Assembly (NCBI RefSeq): GCF_031845375.1
Contig: NZ_JAVREK010000005.1
Location: 124,001-188,000 of the forward strand
Direction: 5' to 3'
DNA from: Streptomonospora wellingtoniae
GTDB taxonomy: Bacteria; Actinomycetota; Actinomycetes; Streptosporangiales; Streptosporangiaceae
DNA length: 64,000 bases
Every line of letters begins with the position of its first letter. Within the stretch, counting starts at the first letter, position 1. The translations under genes were made by a program, and so were the position numbers. Below the pieces are notes generated by a model. It had not been told where the DNA came from. It was given only the letters and a program-made list of their open reading frames with translations, and searched no databases. Positions 44,908-53,872 of the stretch are shown in pieces.

Positions 44908-46530
44908 TCAGTAGCCGCGCACGTCGGGCCAGCGCCGTTCGACGCCCGTGCTGTCCAGCAGAGCCGAGAACCGCTCCAGCAGGTCGTCCTTCTCACGTAC
45001 CGCGTGCGGCTCGGTGCCGTTGTCCAGCGCGAAGGCGGCCAGGCGCCCGGCGGTCTCGCCGATGTTCCACTCGACGGGGTGCAGCCGGAAGCAGCCGTTG
45101 GTGATGTGGGTGGTGCCGGCGTTCTTGCCGGCGGGCAGCAGGTTGCGCATGCGCACCGGCAGCAGGGCGCCCAGCGGGATCTCGAAGGGCACGCTGGGGA
45201 TGTCGATGTAGGTGTCGCCGCCGGTCGAGGGATGCAGGTCGATGCGGTAGCTGCCGATCCCCGCCGCGTCGTGGCGGCGAGTGATGCCGCGGGGCCCGAC
45301 GATGTCCATGGCGACGTCGTGCTCGGTGACGGTCGTGACGGCCTTGATACGGCGGGACTCGCGCACGTAGGCGGCCTTTGCGAGGCCGTGCTCGGCGCCG
45401 GTGACGTCCGGGCGGGGCCGCAGGCCGGGGAACCCGGTGCCGCCGTCGGGGCGGGGCGCCTCGGTCTGCAGCCAGTACAGCACCGAGAGGGAGAGCCCGC
45501 GGGCCTCGTCGTGGGCCTGGCGCACGGTCTCGGCGTCGGCGTACCCGTCGATCTCCAGGGCGGGCTTGAGCCAGTAGTCGTTCAGCGGCCAGTTGGCCAG
45601 CGTGATGTCGGAGTCGAAGGCGCCGGACCGGTGCAGCCTGCGCGCGAGGATGCGGCGGAACCCCCACAGCTCCTTGTCACCGGCGTCGGCGCTCTGGTCG
45701 GCGGCCACGTCCAGGGGGTCGACGTCGGGGTTGGGGTCGAACGTGCGGACGACCGGTTCGAGGGTGCGGGGGTCGGGGGCGGCGAAGCCCACGAGGGGCC
45801 CGGGCCAGAAGTCGGGCCGGTAGGAGCGCCAGAAGCCGTAGTCCGCGGGACGCTCGATCGTGTGGTCCTCGCCCTCGTGGTGGGAGACGGCGAAGCAGTA
45901 GGTGATGCCCTGCAGGTTGGCGGGGTCGGCGGTCTCGGGGGCGTGCGGCTCGCCGTACTCGGCGCGGGACTCGGCCCCGGTGGCGTGCTCGGCTCCGGCC
46001 AGAGGTAGCAGGTCGCCGTTCTCCGTGGCGTCGAGCACGTAGGACGCCTGGACGGTGTGCCGCCCGCCCTGCCCGTCGTCCAGTTCGACGGCGCGCACCT
46101 CGTCGCCGTCGGTGCGGGCGGCGACGGGACGGTGGCCGGTGAGCAGGGTGATGCGCCCCGCGGCGCGGTGCGGGGCCAGCAACTCCTCCAGCACGGCCAG
46201 GGCCGCCCGCGGCTCGTGGCAGAGCTTGCTGACGCGTCCGGCGCCCGGATTCAGCTCGGGCGAGGCGGCGGCTTCGGCGCGCAGGGGGTAGGCGCGGCGG
46301 TAGTAGGCGCGGATGCCCTCGCGCACCTGCCGGTAGGAGGCGGTGCAGCCGAACCGCTCGATCCAGGGGTTCTCGTCGGGCGGGACGGCCTGGGAGGTGA
46401 GCTGGCCCCCGATCCAGTCGGTCTCCTCGGTGAGGACGACCCGGCGACCGGAGCGTGCGGCGGCCAGGGCCGCGGCGACACCGCCCAGTCCGCCTCCGAC
46501 GACCAGGATCTCGGTACTGCTCTCCGTCAT
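44908..46530 (-). CDS. FAD-dependent oxidoreductase (FAD_oxidored family)
   Basis: The protein has 540 residues. The dinucleotide-binding start is ILVVGGGLGGVAAALAAARSGRRVVLTEE, followed by DWIGGQLTSQAVPPDE, a hallmark of this family. Later SYVLDATENGDLLPLAG and the C-terminal NLLPAGKNAGTTHITNGCFRLHPVEWNIGETAG close the FAD site. Family members occur in polysaccharide and unusual-sugar catabolism loci, but the substrate is unknown. It is the first structural gene of the operon behind LacI, 75 bp away, and is followed by HyuA after a 67-bp gap. Confidence 0.85.
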   Translation of the reverse strand: MTESSTEILVVGGGLGGVAAALAAARSGRRVVLTEETDWIGGQLTSQAVPPDENPWIERFGCTASYRQVREGIRAYYRRAYPLRAEAAASPELNPGAGRVSKLCHEPRAALAVLEELLAPHRAAGRITLLTGHRPVAARTDGDEVRAVELDDGQGGRHTVQASYVLDATENGDLLPLAGAEHATGAESRAEYGEPHAPETADPANLQGITYCFAVSHHEGEDHTIERPADYGFWRSYRPDFWPGPLVGFAAPDPRTLEPVVRTFDPNPDVDPLDVAADQSADAGDKELWGFRRILARRLHRSGAFDSDITLANWPLNDYWLKPALEIDGYADAETVRQAHDEARGLSLSVLYWLQTEAPRPDGGTGFPGLRPRPDVTGAEHGLAKAAYVRESRRIKAVTTVTEHDVAMDIVGPRGITRRHDAAGIGSYRIDLHPSTGGDTYIDIPSVPFEIPLGALLPVRMRNLLPAGKNAGTTHITNGCFRLHPVEWNIGETAGRLAAFALDNGTEPHAVREKDDLLERFSALLDSTGVERRWPDVRGY

Positions 46531-46605
46531 CGCGCGCCTTTCCGTGGTGGTTGCGGTGGTGATTCGGGGGGCGGAGGGTGGGAGGGATGCGGGGGGCGGG
46601 CGCGG

Positions 46606-47700
46606 TCAGCGGCCCGGGTGCGGGGGGCCGAGGGTCGCGCCGGCCACGGGTTCGCAGGCCAGCAAGTGCGACTGCGGTGCCGCACTGCCCTCGATGAGGT
46701 CGAGCAGCAGCCGCACCGCGGCACGGCCCATCTCGCGCATGGGCACGCCGAAGCCGCTGATCGCGCCGGCGAGTCCGGTGACCGGTGCGGCTGGTGCCGC
46801 GGCGGGGGTGCCCAGCAGCGCGAGCGAGAGGTCGCCGGGGCAGCTCAGGCCGGCGCGGGCGACGGCGGCGGTCAGCCCGGACAGCGCCGCGCCGGTGTCC
46901 GTCTCCTCGGTGACCACCGCGGTGACGCCCTCGTCGCGCCAGCGCGCGAGCCGGGCGTCCACGTCGCCGCCGTCGGTGCGCTCGACCAGGCCGACGGTCT
47001 CCAGCCCGGCGCCGCGGGCGCCGTCGACGACGCCGCGCTCGCGGTCGGTGGAAGCGGGGGCGTCGTCGTTCTCGCGCAGGTAGCGGACGCGGTGGTGGCC
47101 CAGCGCGGCGAGGCGCGCGGCCACCTCCGCCGACGCCGAGACGTAGTCGGCGCCGACGTGGCTGATGCCGGGCTCCTCGCGGCGGCCGATGTAGACGAAG
47201 GGGAAGCCGTCCTCGCTCAGCCGGCGGATCGGGTCCTCGGGGACGTGGCGGCCGAAGAACAGGCAGCCGTCGGCGGCGCGGACGCGGCGCACCGCGGCGG
47301 CGTCGCTGGTGGTGCCGGCGGCGCGGCTCGCACCGGTGAACAGGATCAGGTCCTGGCCCTGCGCGGCGGCCTCCTCCTCGACGCCCACGAGCACGGGGTA
47401 GTACGAGTGCGCGACGTCGGTGGGGAAGGTCGTGCTGAAGGTGTAGAGCCCGAGCATGCCGTTGCGCGCCGCCGCTAGCCGCGTTGCGACGGGATCGGGC
47501 ACATAGCCCAGGTCCTCGGCGGCGCGCAGCACGCGCCGACGCGTCTCCGGGGCCAGGACCACGCCGGTCGTCGCGCCCCGGAGCACCAGCGAGACCGTCG
47601 CCTGGGATACGCCCGCGGCCCGGGCGATGTCGGACTGGCGCGGCTTCGCCCGCCCGTTCGGACGCGGCGGTGTCGGGGGCGGCGACGCGGTCTCGGACAC
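46606..47700 (-). CDS. LacI-family transcriptional regulator
   Basis: The protein has 364 residues. The HTH reads PRQSDIARAAGVSQATVSLVLRG with hinge-helix PDPVATRLAAARNG, followed by a periplasmic-binding-type effector domain (LGLYTFSTTFP onward, with GADYVSASAEVAARLAALGHHRV). The start GTG 47700 has GAGGAG upstream. It is the first gene of the minus-strand catabolic operon. A TTGACG at 47768-47773 (minus strand) could be its -35. The palindrome CTAATCCGGATTAG lies 24 bp before its start, so autoregulation is likely. It is not the CelR type seen for the cellulase sites: its likely operator is different. Confidence 0.9.
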   Translation of the reverse strand: MSETASPPPTPPRPNGRAKPRQSDIARAAGVSQATVSLVLRGATTGVVLAPETRRRVLRAAEDLGYVPDPVATRLAAARNGMLGLYTFSTTFPTDVAHSYYPVLVGVEEEAAAQGQDLILFTGASRAAGTTSDAAAVRRVRAADGCLFFGRHVPEDPIRRLSEDGFPFVYIGRREEPGISHVGADYVSASAEVAARLAALGHHRVRYLRENDDAPASTDRERGVVDGARGAGLETVGLVERTDGGDVDARLARWRDEGVTAVVTEETDTGAALSGLTAAVARAGLSCPGDLSLALLGTPAAAPAAPVTGLAGAISGFGVPMREMGRAAVRLLLDLIEGSAAPQSHLLACEPVAGATLGPPHPGR

Positions 47701-47723
47701 CGAAGATCTCCTCTGTACGCAAG

Positions 47724-47737
47724 CTAATCCGGATTAG
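47724..47737. promoter_or_regulatory. LacI-type operator 1, perfect palindrome
   Basis: CTAATCCGGATTAG reads the same on both strands and has the central CG typical of LacI-family operators. It is followed by GTTC. It lies close to the lacI-type gene start. Confidence 0.7.
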
Positions 47738-47815
47738 GTTCCGACTTTGAGCTGCATCACAGGGGCGCGTCAAGAGGTGCGGGCGAATTTCTCGCCAATG
47801 ACAGGGAAGTTACGT

Positions 47816-47827
47816 TAATACGTATTA
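47816..47827. promoter_or_regulatory. LacI-type operator 2, perfect palindrome
   Basis: TAATACGTATTA matches operator 1 at 10 of 12 palindrome positions and is followed by the same GGTTC context. It lies 91 bp before the divergent glycosidase-like gene. The pair suggests one regulator controlling both directions. Confidence 0.7.
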
Positions 47828-47918
47828 GGTTCTTGACTGAGCTATCGATGCTGGTCGAAGCTCGCGTTCTCGACACCCGGACGCGCCGCCCCCCGGCGCA
47901 CCCCGGAAGGGAGCCCCC

Positions 47919-48965
47919 ATGCCCGAGACGCACCCCGAGCCCCGCCCTTCGACGCACCGCGGCGCACCGCACGGGATCGACCGCCGCACCCTGCTCCGCA
48001 CAGCCGCCGCAGCCGGAGCCGCCGGAGCCCTCGGAGGGCTCGCCGACTCGCCCGCGGCCGCGGCTCCGCGCCGCGCCGCGGCGGGTGTGCTGCCGGAGTA
48101 CACCTTCGTCAGGGAGGCCCTGGACACCGCCGACCTCGCCTACAACCCCACGGGCGAGTTCATCTTCCCCTGCCTGCGCGGGACGGAGGGGAGGCTGCCC
48201 GACGCACCCGGCCGCTTCCTGCTCTACTACGCCCCGCACGACGCGCCCGGCGGGATCTGCCTGGCCTACGCCGACACCCCCGAAGGCCCCTACACCGAGC
48301 ATCCGGGAAACCCGATCGTCGGGCGCGAATGGGCGCCGCACTACTCGGTCAGCCACGTCTCCTCGCCGCACGTCCTGTGGAACGAGCAGGAACGCGAGAT
48401 GTGGCTGTACTTCCACGGCGAGAACACCACCACCCGGCTGGCGCGCTCCCGCGACGGCGCCGACTTCTCCTATGAGGGCGAGGTGCTGACCACGGCGATG
48501 CTGCCCGAGGGCACCACCGAGACCTCATACGCCCGCGTCTTCGAGCACCCGCTGCCCGACCGGGGGTCCCGCTACGTGATGGTGTTCATGCGCAACGACA
48601 CGACCGACCACCGCTCGATCGGCTGGGGTTGGTCGGCCGACGGCGTCTCGTTCGACTTCGACCCCGACCCGCTGGTCGACCACGCGGCCGCGGGCGCCGC
48701 GAACCTCTCGGGACCGCACGTGGTCGAACGCGGAGGAAGCACCTACGTCGCCTACCACACGAGCGAGGGCGACATCCGCCTCACCGAGGTCGGTCGCGAC
48801 TTCTCTCTCCGCCGCCACCTCGGCACCGTGCACGAGCCCATGGCGGGACCGCCCGACAACGGACGCTCGGCCGCGCCCTCCTACGGGTCCCACCACGGAA
48901 CGCAGTACATGCTTTACGAGGCGGGCAGCCGGCTGGGCGCCACGATCGCCGTCGCCCGCGCGTAG
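47919..48965 (+). CDS. Tat-secreted beta-propeller glycoside-hydrolase-like protein (GH43/GH32-like fold)
   Basis: The protein has 348 residues. A twin-arginine signal occupies the first 50 residues (DRRTLLRTAAAAGAAGALGGL, AAAA cleavage region). The rest has five-bladed propeller features: short repeating strands such as GRFLLYYAPHD, ICLAYADTPEGPYTEH, EREMWLYFHGENTTTRLARSRDG and FEHPLPDRGSRYVMVFMRND. These resemble the SxDGxxF repeats of GH43/GH32/GH117-type proteins, but I see no definite acid pair, so the enzyme class is unresolved. GGAAGGGAG precedes the ATG. It is divergent from the LacI operon and shares the twin operators. Confidence 0.7.
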   Translation: MPETHPEPRPSTHRGAPHGIDRRTLLRTAAAAGAAGALGGLADSPAAAAPRRAAAGVLPEYTFVREALDTADLAYNPTGEFIFPCLRGTEGRLPDAPGRFLLYYAPHDAPGGICLAYADTPEGPYTEHPGNPIVGREWAPHYSVSHVSSPHVLWNEQEREMWLYFHGENTTTRLARSRDGADFSYEGEVLTTAMLPEGTTETSYARVFEHPLPDRGSRYVMVFMRNDTTDHRSIGWGWSADGVSFDFDPDPLVDHAAAGAANLSGPHVVERGGSTYVAYHTSEGDIRLTEVGRDFSLRRHLGTVHEPMAGPPDNGRSAAPSYGSHHGTQYMLYEAGSRLGATIAVARA

Positions 48966-49034
48966 CCCCCTCGTCCCGTACCGGCCTCCCCGCGCGGCTG
49001 GCGCTCGGCGGCGCGAGGGGCCACCATCGGTTGG

Positions 49035-49331
49035 GTGAAGCAGATCGCCTCCGGCGGGGTGCGCGTCGGGTTCTCCGGCGGACCGCTCGACGGCCGGGAG
49101 TATGCGGTGGACGAGGCGCCCGAGTCCGTCGTCGTGATCGAGCGGCCGCACGAGCCCGACACCGTGCCCGGTGAGCACCCCGCCGACCGCGCGCTCCGGC
49201 TGAGCGCCGCGCAGCCCTCCCTGCACCGCTACCGCCGTACCGGGCGGTCGGAGCGGGGGTCGGTGTACGGCTACGGCGGCACCGTCGAGCGCGCCGACGC
49301 GGAACTGCTGTTCGTCCCGCACACCGGATGA
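49035..49331 (+). CDS. small hypothetical protein with GGPLDGR motif
   Basis: The protein has 98 residues, starting at GTG 49035; there is no strong ribosome site, so the start is uncertain. The segment VRVGFSGGPLDGREYAVDE is seen in many small actinobacterial and actinophage proteins of unknown function. It is soluble, with the last part YRRTGRSERGSVYGYGG strand-rich. It follows the glycosidase-like gene by about 70 bp and may be cotranscribed or independent. Confidence 0.6.
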   Translation: MKQIASGGVRVGFSGGPLDGREYAVDEAPESVVVIERPHEPDTVPGEHPADRALRLSAAQPSLHRYRRTGRSERGSVYGYGGTVERADAELLFVPHTG

Positions 49332-49498
49332 GCGGACTGGCGCGGCCGCCGCCCCGCGCTGTGCGCACGCGGACGTCGACCCCGCCGGTCAGCTGCTTCT
49401 GTCCTGCAGGCGCCGGGCGAGCACTCCCATGCCCTGGTCGCCCGCCCCTGCCGCAGCGACGAGCACGCGGACAGGCCCGGACGTCCTCCGGCAGCGGG

Positions 49499-50479
49499 TC
49501 AGCGCTGGCTGAGGGGGCGCCCCTGTTCGCCGTTGCGGTGCTCGCGGCGCGTGCGCACGGCCAGCACGACGGTGGCGGCGATCATGATGCCGACGAGGTT
49601 GACGACGAGCTGCTCGATCGACTGGATCGCGCGCCCCCAGTCGAGGAGTGTCGCCGCGACGACCGCGTAGGAGGCGGCGGGCACCGTGGTCACCGAGATG
49701 AAGACGCCCACCAACGCGGACGACTTGGCCGAGAGGAGGCTGAGCATGCCCGCGGCGCCGGCGAGAAGCGCGACGATCAGGGAGAACGGCCCCACCTCGT
49801 AGATGAAGTCGACCTGGCTCTGGTTGCTGAGCCCCGACGCCCTGATGGTCACCAGCCCGGTCCACTCCAGCACCAGCATGAATACGGTGGTGATCGCCAT
49901 TGCGACGCCGAACCCGACCGCCGTCGTGCCGGCGGACTGGCGCACCAGGTCCCAGCGGCGGCCGATGAGGCCCACGCCGAAGGCCGCCAACGGGCCGAAG
50001 TCGGGGGCGACGGCCATCGCTCCCACCACGGTGACCGGCGAGTTCGTCACCACGCCCACCGCCGCGATCATCAGCCCCAGCGTGAGGAACGTCAGGTAGA
50101 CCCAGTTGAGGTGGGAGTCGTCGTCGGCGCGGGAGATCAGCTCCTCCCACACCACCGCCTCATGGCCGTGGCCGGGTGCGTCGGCTCGGGCGGTGTCGGC
50201 CGAGTCCGACAGCGTGGTCTCCAGCGCCTCCAGGGTGATGGCGCCGGTGTGGTCGATGTCGAGCTTGGAGAGCTGCAGGAGCACGTCGTCGACGCACTCG
50301 CGTGCCAGGTCCGCCTCGACGGCGTCTCCCTCGGGTTGGACCGCGGCCTTCTCGAAGACGACGACGTGCGCCACGCCGACCTGGCCCTTCAGTACTTCGA
50401 GCACGTCGTCGGTCCGATCGTGCGGTGAGATCACCCTCAGGTGCAGCAACTCCCGGCCCTTCCAGCCCTTTCCGAACAT
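49499..50479 (-). CDS. DUF389 family membrane protein
   Basis: The protein has 326 residues. A soluble N-terminal domain of about 130 residues (LLHLRVISPHDRTDDVLEVLKGQVGVAHVVVF) precedes six TM segments. The DUF389 core is visible: FLTLGLMIAAVGVVTNSPVTVVGAMAVAPDFGPL and a later SLIVALLAGAAGMLSLLSAKSSALVGVFISVTTVPAASYAVVA. No function is established for the family. Its start is at ATG 50479, and an ATACC-GCT-GGTAT dyad (50505-50517) lies 26 bp upstream as a possible operator. Confidence 0.85.
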   Translation of the reverse strand: MFGKGWKGRELLHLRVISPHDRTDDVLEVLKGQVGVAHVVVFEKAAVQPEGDAVEADLARECVDDVLLQLSKLDIDHTGAITLEALETTLSDSADTARADAPGHGHEAVVWEELISRADDDSHLNWVYLTFLTLGLMIAAVGVVTNSPVTVVGAMAVAPDFGPLAAFGVGLIGRRWDLVRQSAGTTAVGFGVAMAITTVFMLVLEWTGLVTIRASGLSNQSQVDFIYEVGPFSLIVALLAGAAGMLSLLSAKSSALVGVFISVTTVPAASYAVVAATLLDWGRAIQSIEQLVVNLVGIMIAATVVLAVRTRREHRNGEQGRPLSQR

Positions 50480-50697
50480 ACGAAGACACCACCTTAGGGG
50501 CTGGATACCGCTGGTATGCGCCGGTTTGGCACAGGCTGGCCACTCAGGAGGCGTTCGTGCATACCGATTCCGCAACGCGGCCCCTGGCGGACCCGGCAGG
50601 TGTGAGCCACGCCGTGGCGGCGTCCGGCGGGCACGGCTAAGGTCGTCGCGGCCCGACGGATCCGGTGTCGGGCGAGGGGCGATACGGGGGGCGCGCC

Positions 50698-51624
50698 GTG
50701 ACCGGGGTCGTGATCGGGTTCGGCGTGATCGCGAGCATCGTCGCCCTCGGCTACATCCTCGGCCGGCTGGACGCCCTCGGCGACAACGGCAGCCGCGTGC
50801 TGACCAACCTCGCCTTCTTCGTCGCCACCCCGGCGCTGCTCTTCGAGATCCTCTCCGACGCCGACCTCTCGACGCTCGTGCACGCTCCGCTGCTGGTGAG
50901 TGCACTGAGCATCGCGGTGGTAGCGGCCCTGTTCCTCGCCGTCGCCGCTCTGCGCCGCTGGGACGCGGGTTCGACGACGATGGGCGCGCTGTGCGCGGGC
51001 TACGTCAACTCCGGCAACCTCGGCATCCCCGTCTCGGCCTACGTGCTGGGCGACGCCTCACTGGTCGCGCCGGTGCTGCTGCTGCAGCTGATGGTGGTGG
51101 TCCCGATCGGGCTGACCGCGCTGGACCTGGCGCGCCGCACGCCGGGCACCCGCGTCGGCCTCGCGCGCATCGTGGCAGCGCCGCTGCGCAACCCGGTCGT
51201 TGTCGGGTCCCTGGCGGGCGTCGCCGTGGCGGCGAGCGGCTGGAGCGTGCCCGAACCCCTGATGCAGCCGTTCGAGCTGGTGGGATCGATGTCGGTCCCG
51301 TCGGTGCTGCTGGCCTTCGGAATCTCCCTGCACGGCAGCCCTCTGCCCGGGCGCGGCCCGCAGCGCGGGCCCGTCGCGCTCGCCGTCGTACTGAAGTGCC
51401 TGGTCCAGCCCGCCGCCGCGTGGGCGATGGGCACGTTCTGGTTCGGGCTCGAAGGTGTGGAGCTGTTCACCGTCGTGGTGATCGCCGCCCTGCCGACCGC
51501 GCAGAACACCTATACCTACGCCGTGCGCTACGACACCGCCACGCGGATGACCCGAGAGATCGTGCTGCTGACGACGTTCCTGACCCTGCCCGTGCTGGTG
51601 GCGATCGCCTTCCTTCTGGGGTAG
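50698..51624 (+). CDS. AEC-family (auxin efflux carrier-like) transporter
   Basis: The protein has 308 residues and about ten TM segments. The pattern LGYILGRLDALGDNGSRVLTNLAFFVATPALLFEIL at the N-terminus and GALCAGYVNSGNLGIPVSAYVLG (with the conserved Asn-Gly region) are AEC hallmarks; the C-terminal half repeats with AALPTAQNTYTYAVRYD. Bacterial AEC proteins carry malate, malonate or related acids. I chose GTG 50698 with a G-rich ribosome site rather than the upstream start. It converges with the GH10 gene. Confidence 0.85.
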   Translation: MTGVVIGFGVIASIVALGYILGRLDALGDNGSRVLTNLAFFVATPALLFEILSDADLSTLVHAPLLVSALSIAVVAALFLAVAALRRWDAGSTTMGALCAGYVNSGNLGIPVSAYVLGDASLVAPVLLLQLMVVVPIGLTALDLARRTPGTRVGLARIVAAPLRNPVVVGSLAGVAVAASGWSVPEPLMQPFELVGSMSVPSVLLAFGISLHGSPLPGRGPQRGPVALAVVLKCLVQPAAAWAMGTFWFGLEGVELFTVVVIAALPTAQNTYTYAVRYDTATRMTREIVLLTTFLTLPVLVAIAFLLG

Positions 51625-51785
51625 GTGCCCTACCCGCCGCGGACGCGCCGCTGTGCATGCGGCTGGGCGGAAGTGCGCGCCGGCAACCACTCCGCACGTT
51701 TTCGCGCCCGACTACGAATCGGCGCAGGTGATCGACGGCTCGGCGGATGCCCCCGGCATCGGCCGGCAGGGACGCGGGCGCGCGA

Positions 51786-51858
51786 ACGGCCCCCGCCGCT
51801 GTGCGGCGAGGGCCGTGGACGGGCCGGCCGAAATGGGGGATGCGGTCCGGCCGGCCCG
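51786..51858. terminator. two adjacent GC-rich hairpins between convergent genes
   Basis: Hairpin 1 is ACGGCCCCCGCCGC (51786-51799) against 51803-51816 with one mismatch and a TGT loop. Hairpin 2 is CGGGCCGGCC (51820-51829) against 51849-51858. They lie between the AEC and GH10 stops and probably end both transcripts. The remaining 300-bp gap holds no gene. Confidence 0.6.
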
Positions 51859-51926
51859 GCGGTCTCCTGGCCCGGCCGCGGCGCCGGTGTCACGACAGGC
51901 GCGTGTGCGGCCCGAAAGGGGAGCGG

Positions 51927-53372
51927 CTAGGAGACCGAGCAGGACTGCCCGTTGAGCGTGAACGCCTCGGGTTCGTCGTTGGTGCCGCTGTGGCCGGCGT
52001 TGAAGCCGACCGTCACGGAACCGCCCGCCGGGACGTCGCCGTTCCATCCGGTGTTGGTGGCGGTCACAGTGGAGCCGGACTGGGACCACTCGGCGTTCCA
52101 CCCGTTGGTGAGCTGCTGACCGCTGGGGAAGTCGAACTCCAGGTTCCAGCCGTCCAGCGCGGAGTCGCCGTTGTTGGTGACGGTGACCTGGCCGGTGAAC
52201 CCGGTGCTCCACTCGTTGGCGGCGGAGTAGTCCACGGCGCAGGGGCCGGATGTCGGAGGATCGTCGTCGTCGCCTCCACCGTCGCCGGTCCCGCCCAGGG
52301 CCTCGTGCACCGCGTCGTAGGCCGGCTTGGGCTGGTAGTTGTCGTTGAACAGCAGCGGGGCGCCCTGGCCCTCGAACGTGCCCGGCACCCAGGAGTACTG
52401 GTCGGAGACGCCCCAGACCGTGACGGCAACACAGCCGTCGACCGCGAGGCAGGTGTCCATGACCGAGCGGTAGTCGCGGGCCTGCTGCTCCAGCTCGCTC
52501 TGGCTGGCCGGCATCTCGATGCGCACGTCCAACTCGGTGATGGCCACCTTGATGCCGAGGTCGGCGAAGCGCTGGATGTTCTGCTGCATGCTGCCGGGCA
52601 CCTGGCCGTTGATCAGGTGCGCCTGCAGGCCGATCCCGTCGATCGGGACGCCTTGGGCGATCAGGTCCTGGATCAGGTTGTAGTAGGCGTCGCTCTTGGC
52701 GTTGACCCCGTCGATGCTGTAGTCGTTCAGCCACAGCTCGGCGTTGGGGTCGGCCTCGGCGGTCATGCGCAGCGCGTCGGCGACGAAGTCCGGGCCCAGG
52801 GTCCGGTAGAAGACCGAATCGCGCCAGGAGCCGTCGCCCAGGAAGATCTCGTTGGCGACGTCCCAGTAGGCGATCTCACCTGCGTAGCGGCCGGCCACCC
52901 GGTCGATGTGGTTCTCCATGACCGAGCGCAGTTCGCTCTCGCTGAAGTTCCCGTTCTCCACCCAGGACGGGAGCTGGTTGTGCCATACGAGCGTGTGCCC
53001 GCGCACCTTCTGGTTGTTCGCCTGGGCGAAGTCCATGAAGGCGTCGGCGCCGCCGAAGTCGAACTGGTTGCGGGAGGGCTCGGTGGACGCCCACTTCATC
53101 GCGTTCTCGGGTGTCGCGGCGTTGAACTCGGTCGCCGCCAGATCGGCGTACTGGCTGTCGTTCTGCAGATGGTTCGATGCCAGCGCCGCGCCGATCTCGA
53201 AGCCCATCTGGTCGGCGTGGTCACGGAGCGGGGCGTCGGCGGCCGCCGGAGCGGCCGGTACCAGCACCGCCGCGCCGAGAAGCGTCGCGAGCGCCGCGCC
53301 GACGGCCCGCCGGGCGGGGGCCGCCCGGTGGCGGCGCGGGGTCTGGCGACCGCCGCTTCTTGCGAGTCTCAC
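51927..53372 (-). CDS. secreted GH10 endo-1,4-beta-xylanase with C-terminal CBM2
   Basis: The protein has 481 residues. A long Arg-rich n-region and hydrophobic core end in AAPAAADA, a Sec (possibly Tat, two Arg pairs) signal. The GH10 barrel spans about residues 50-350, with acid/base E175 in YWDVANEIF and nucleophile E280 in VAITELDVR, plus the conserved KVRGHTLVWHNQLPSW. A Gly/Asp linker leads to a CBM2 (CAVDYSAANEWSTGF to C-S-V-S). It is a retaining xylanase, presumably acting on plant xylan. GTG 53372 is chosen because GGAGG is then 8 nt upstream. A CelR-like operator lies 54 bp before the start. Confidence 0.94.
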   Translation of the reverse strand: MRLARSGGRQTPRRHRAAPARRAVGAALATLLGAAVLVPAAPAAADAPLRDHADQMGFEIGAALASNHLQNDSQYADLAATEFNAATPENAMKWASTEPSRNQFDFGGADAFMDFAQANNQKVRGHTLVWHNQLPSWVENGNFSESELRSVMENHIDRVAGRYAGEIAYWDVANEIFLGDGSWRDSVFYRTLGPDFVADALRMTAEADPNAELWLNDYSIDGVNAKSDAYYNLIQDLIAQGVPIDGIGLQAHLINGQVPGSMQQNIQRFADLGIKVAITELDVRIEMPASQSELEQQARDYRSVMDTCLAVDGCVAVTVWGVSDQYSWVPGTFEGQGAPLLFNDNYQPKPAYDAVHEALGGTGDGGGDDDDPPTSGPCAVDYSAANEWSTGFTGQVTVTNNGDSALDGWNLEFDFPSGQQLTNGWNAEWSQSGSTVTATNTGWNGDVPAGGSVTVGFNAGHSGTNDEPEAFTLNGQSCSVS

Positions 53373-53872
53373 GTCAGGCACCTCCAGGTGCGCGAATCCA
53401 GTGGAATCGGGGGGGGATCGTGAAGGTGGAGCGCTCCCAGCTCATGAGCGTGATGAACGTAACACCGGTTCTGACGGCTCGGGAAGGAGAGATTACGGAC
53501 CAATCAGGCACCCGAGCGGGCATGGGTCCAATACCAGGAGATTCGCTATCTCTCGGCAATGAATCCGAAACTATCGGTCGCTATTTCCCCAATAACGTGC
53601 GTCCGGAACAAGAAAAAAGTACGGTCCGCTAACGGCAAATTCGAATGCAGGCTCTTCCGAGAAGACACAGAGACCGAAGGCTCACAATCGGAAACTTCGA
53701 TAGTTTCGAACAAAAGGCCGCAATAGGAGTGACCGAATAAGGGCCGAATAGGTCAACCGAAACAGGCGTCCGTGGCCCGCCTTCGCTCCACCTCGACGCG
53801 TGCGGCGGAGCGCTGCCGGATGCGCGTCCTCCGGTGATCCGCCGCGGACGGCCCGGGCGGACGCGCGCCGAC
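53373..53872. other. 500-bp gap holding CelR-like operator and an AT-rich stretch
   Basis: From about 53455 to 53760 the sequence is far richer in A/T than its surroundings (runs such as GAAAAAAGTA and AACTTCGATAGTTTCG). No ORF with coding character was found in it. It may contain the GH10 promoter or be a remnant of foreign DNA. Confidence 0.4.
53426..53439. promoter_or_regulatory. CelR-like operator upstream of GH10 xylanase
   Basis: GTGGAGCGCTCCCA matches the 14-bp CelR operator at 12 of 14 positions, with the last 12 identical. It lies 54 bp upstream of the xylanase start, so cellobiose-linked control of this xylanase is likely. Confidence 0.8.

Noticed and set aside
46606..47700. This LacI-family gene as the CelR regulator of the cellulase operators
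   Set aside because: Its neighbouring operators are TAAT..CG..ATTA palindromes, unlike TGGGAGCGCTCCCA, and it heads a different operon.
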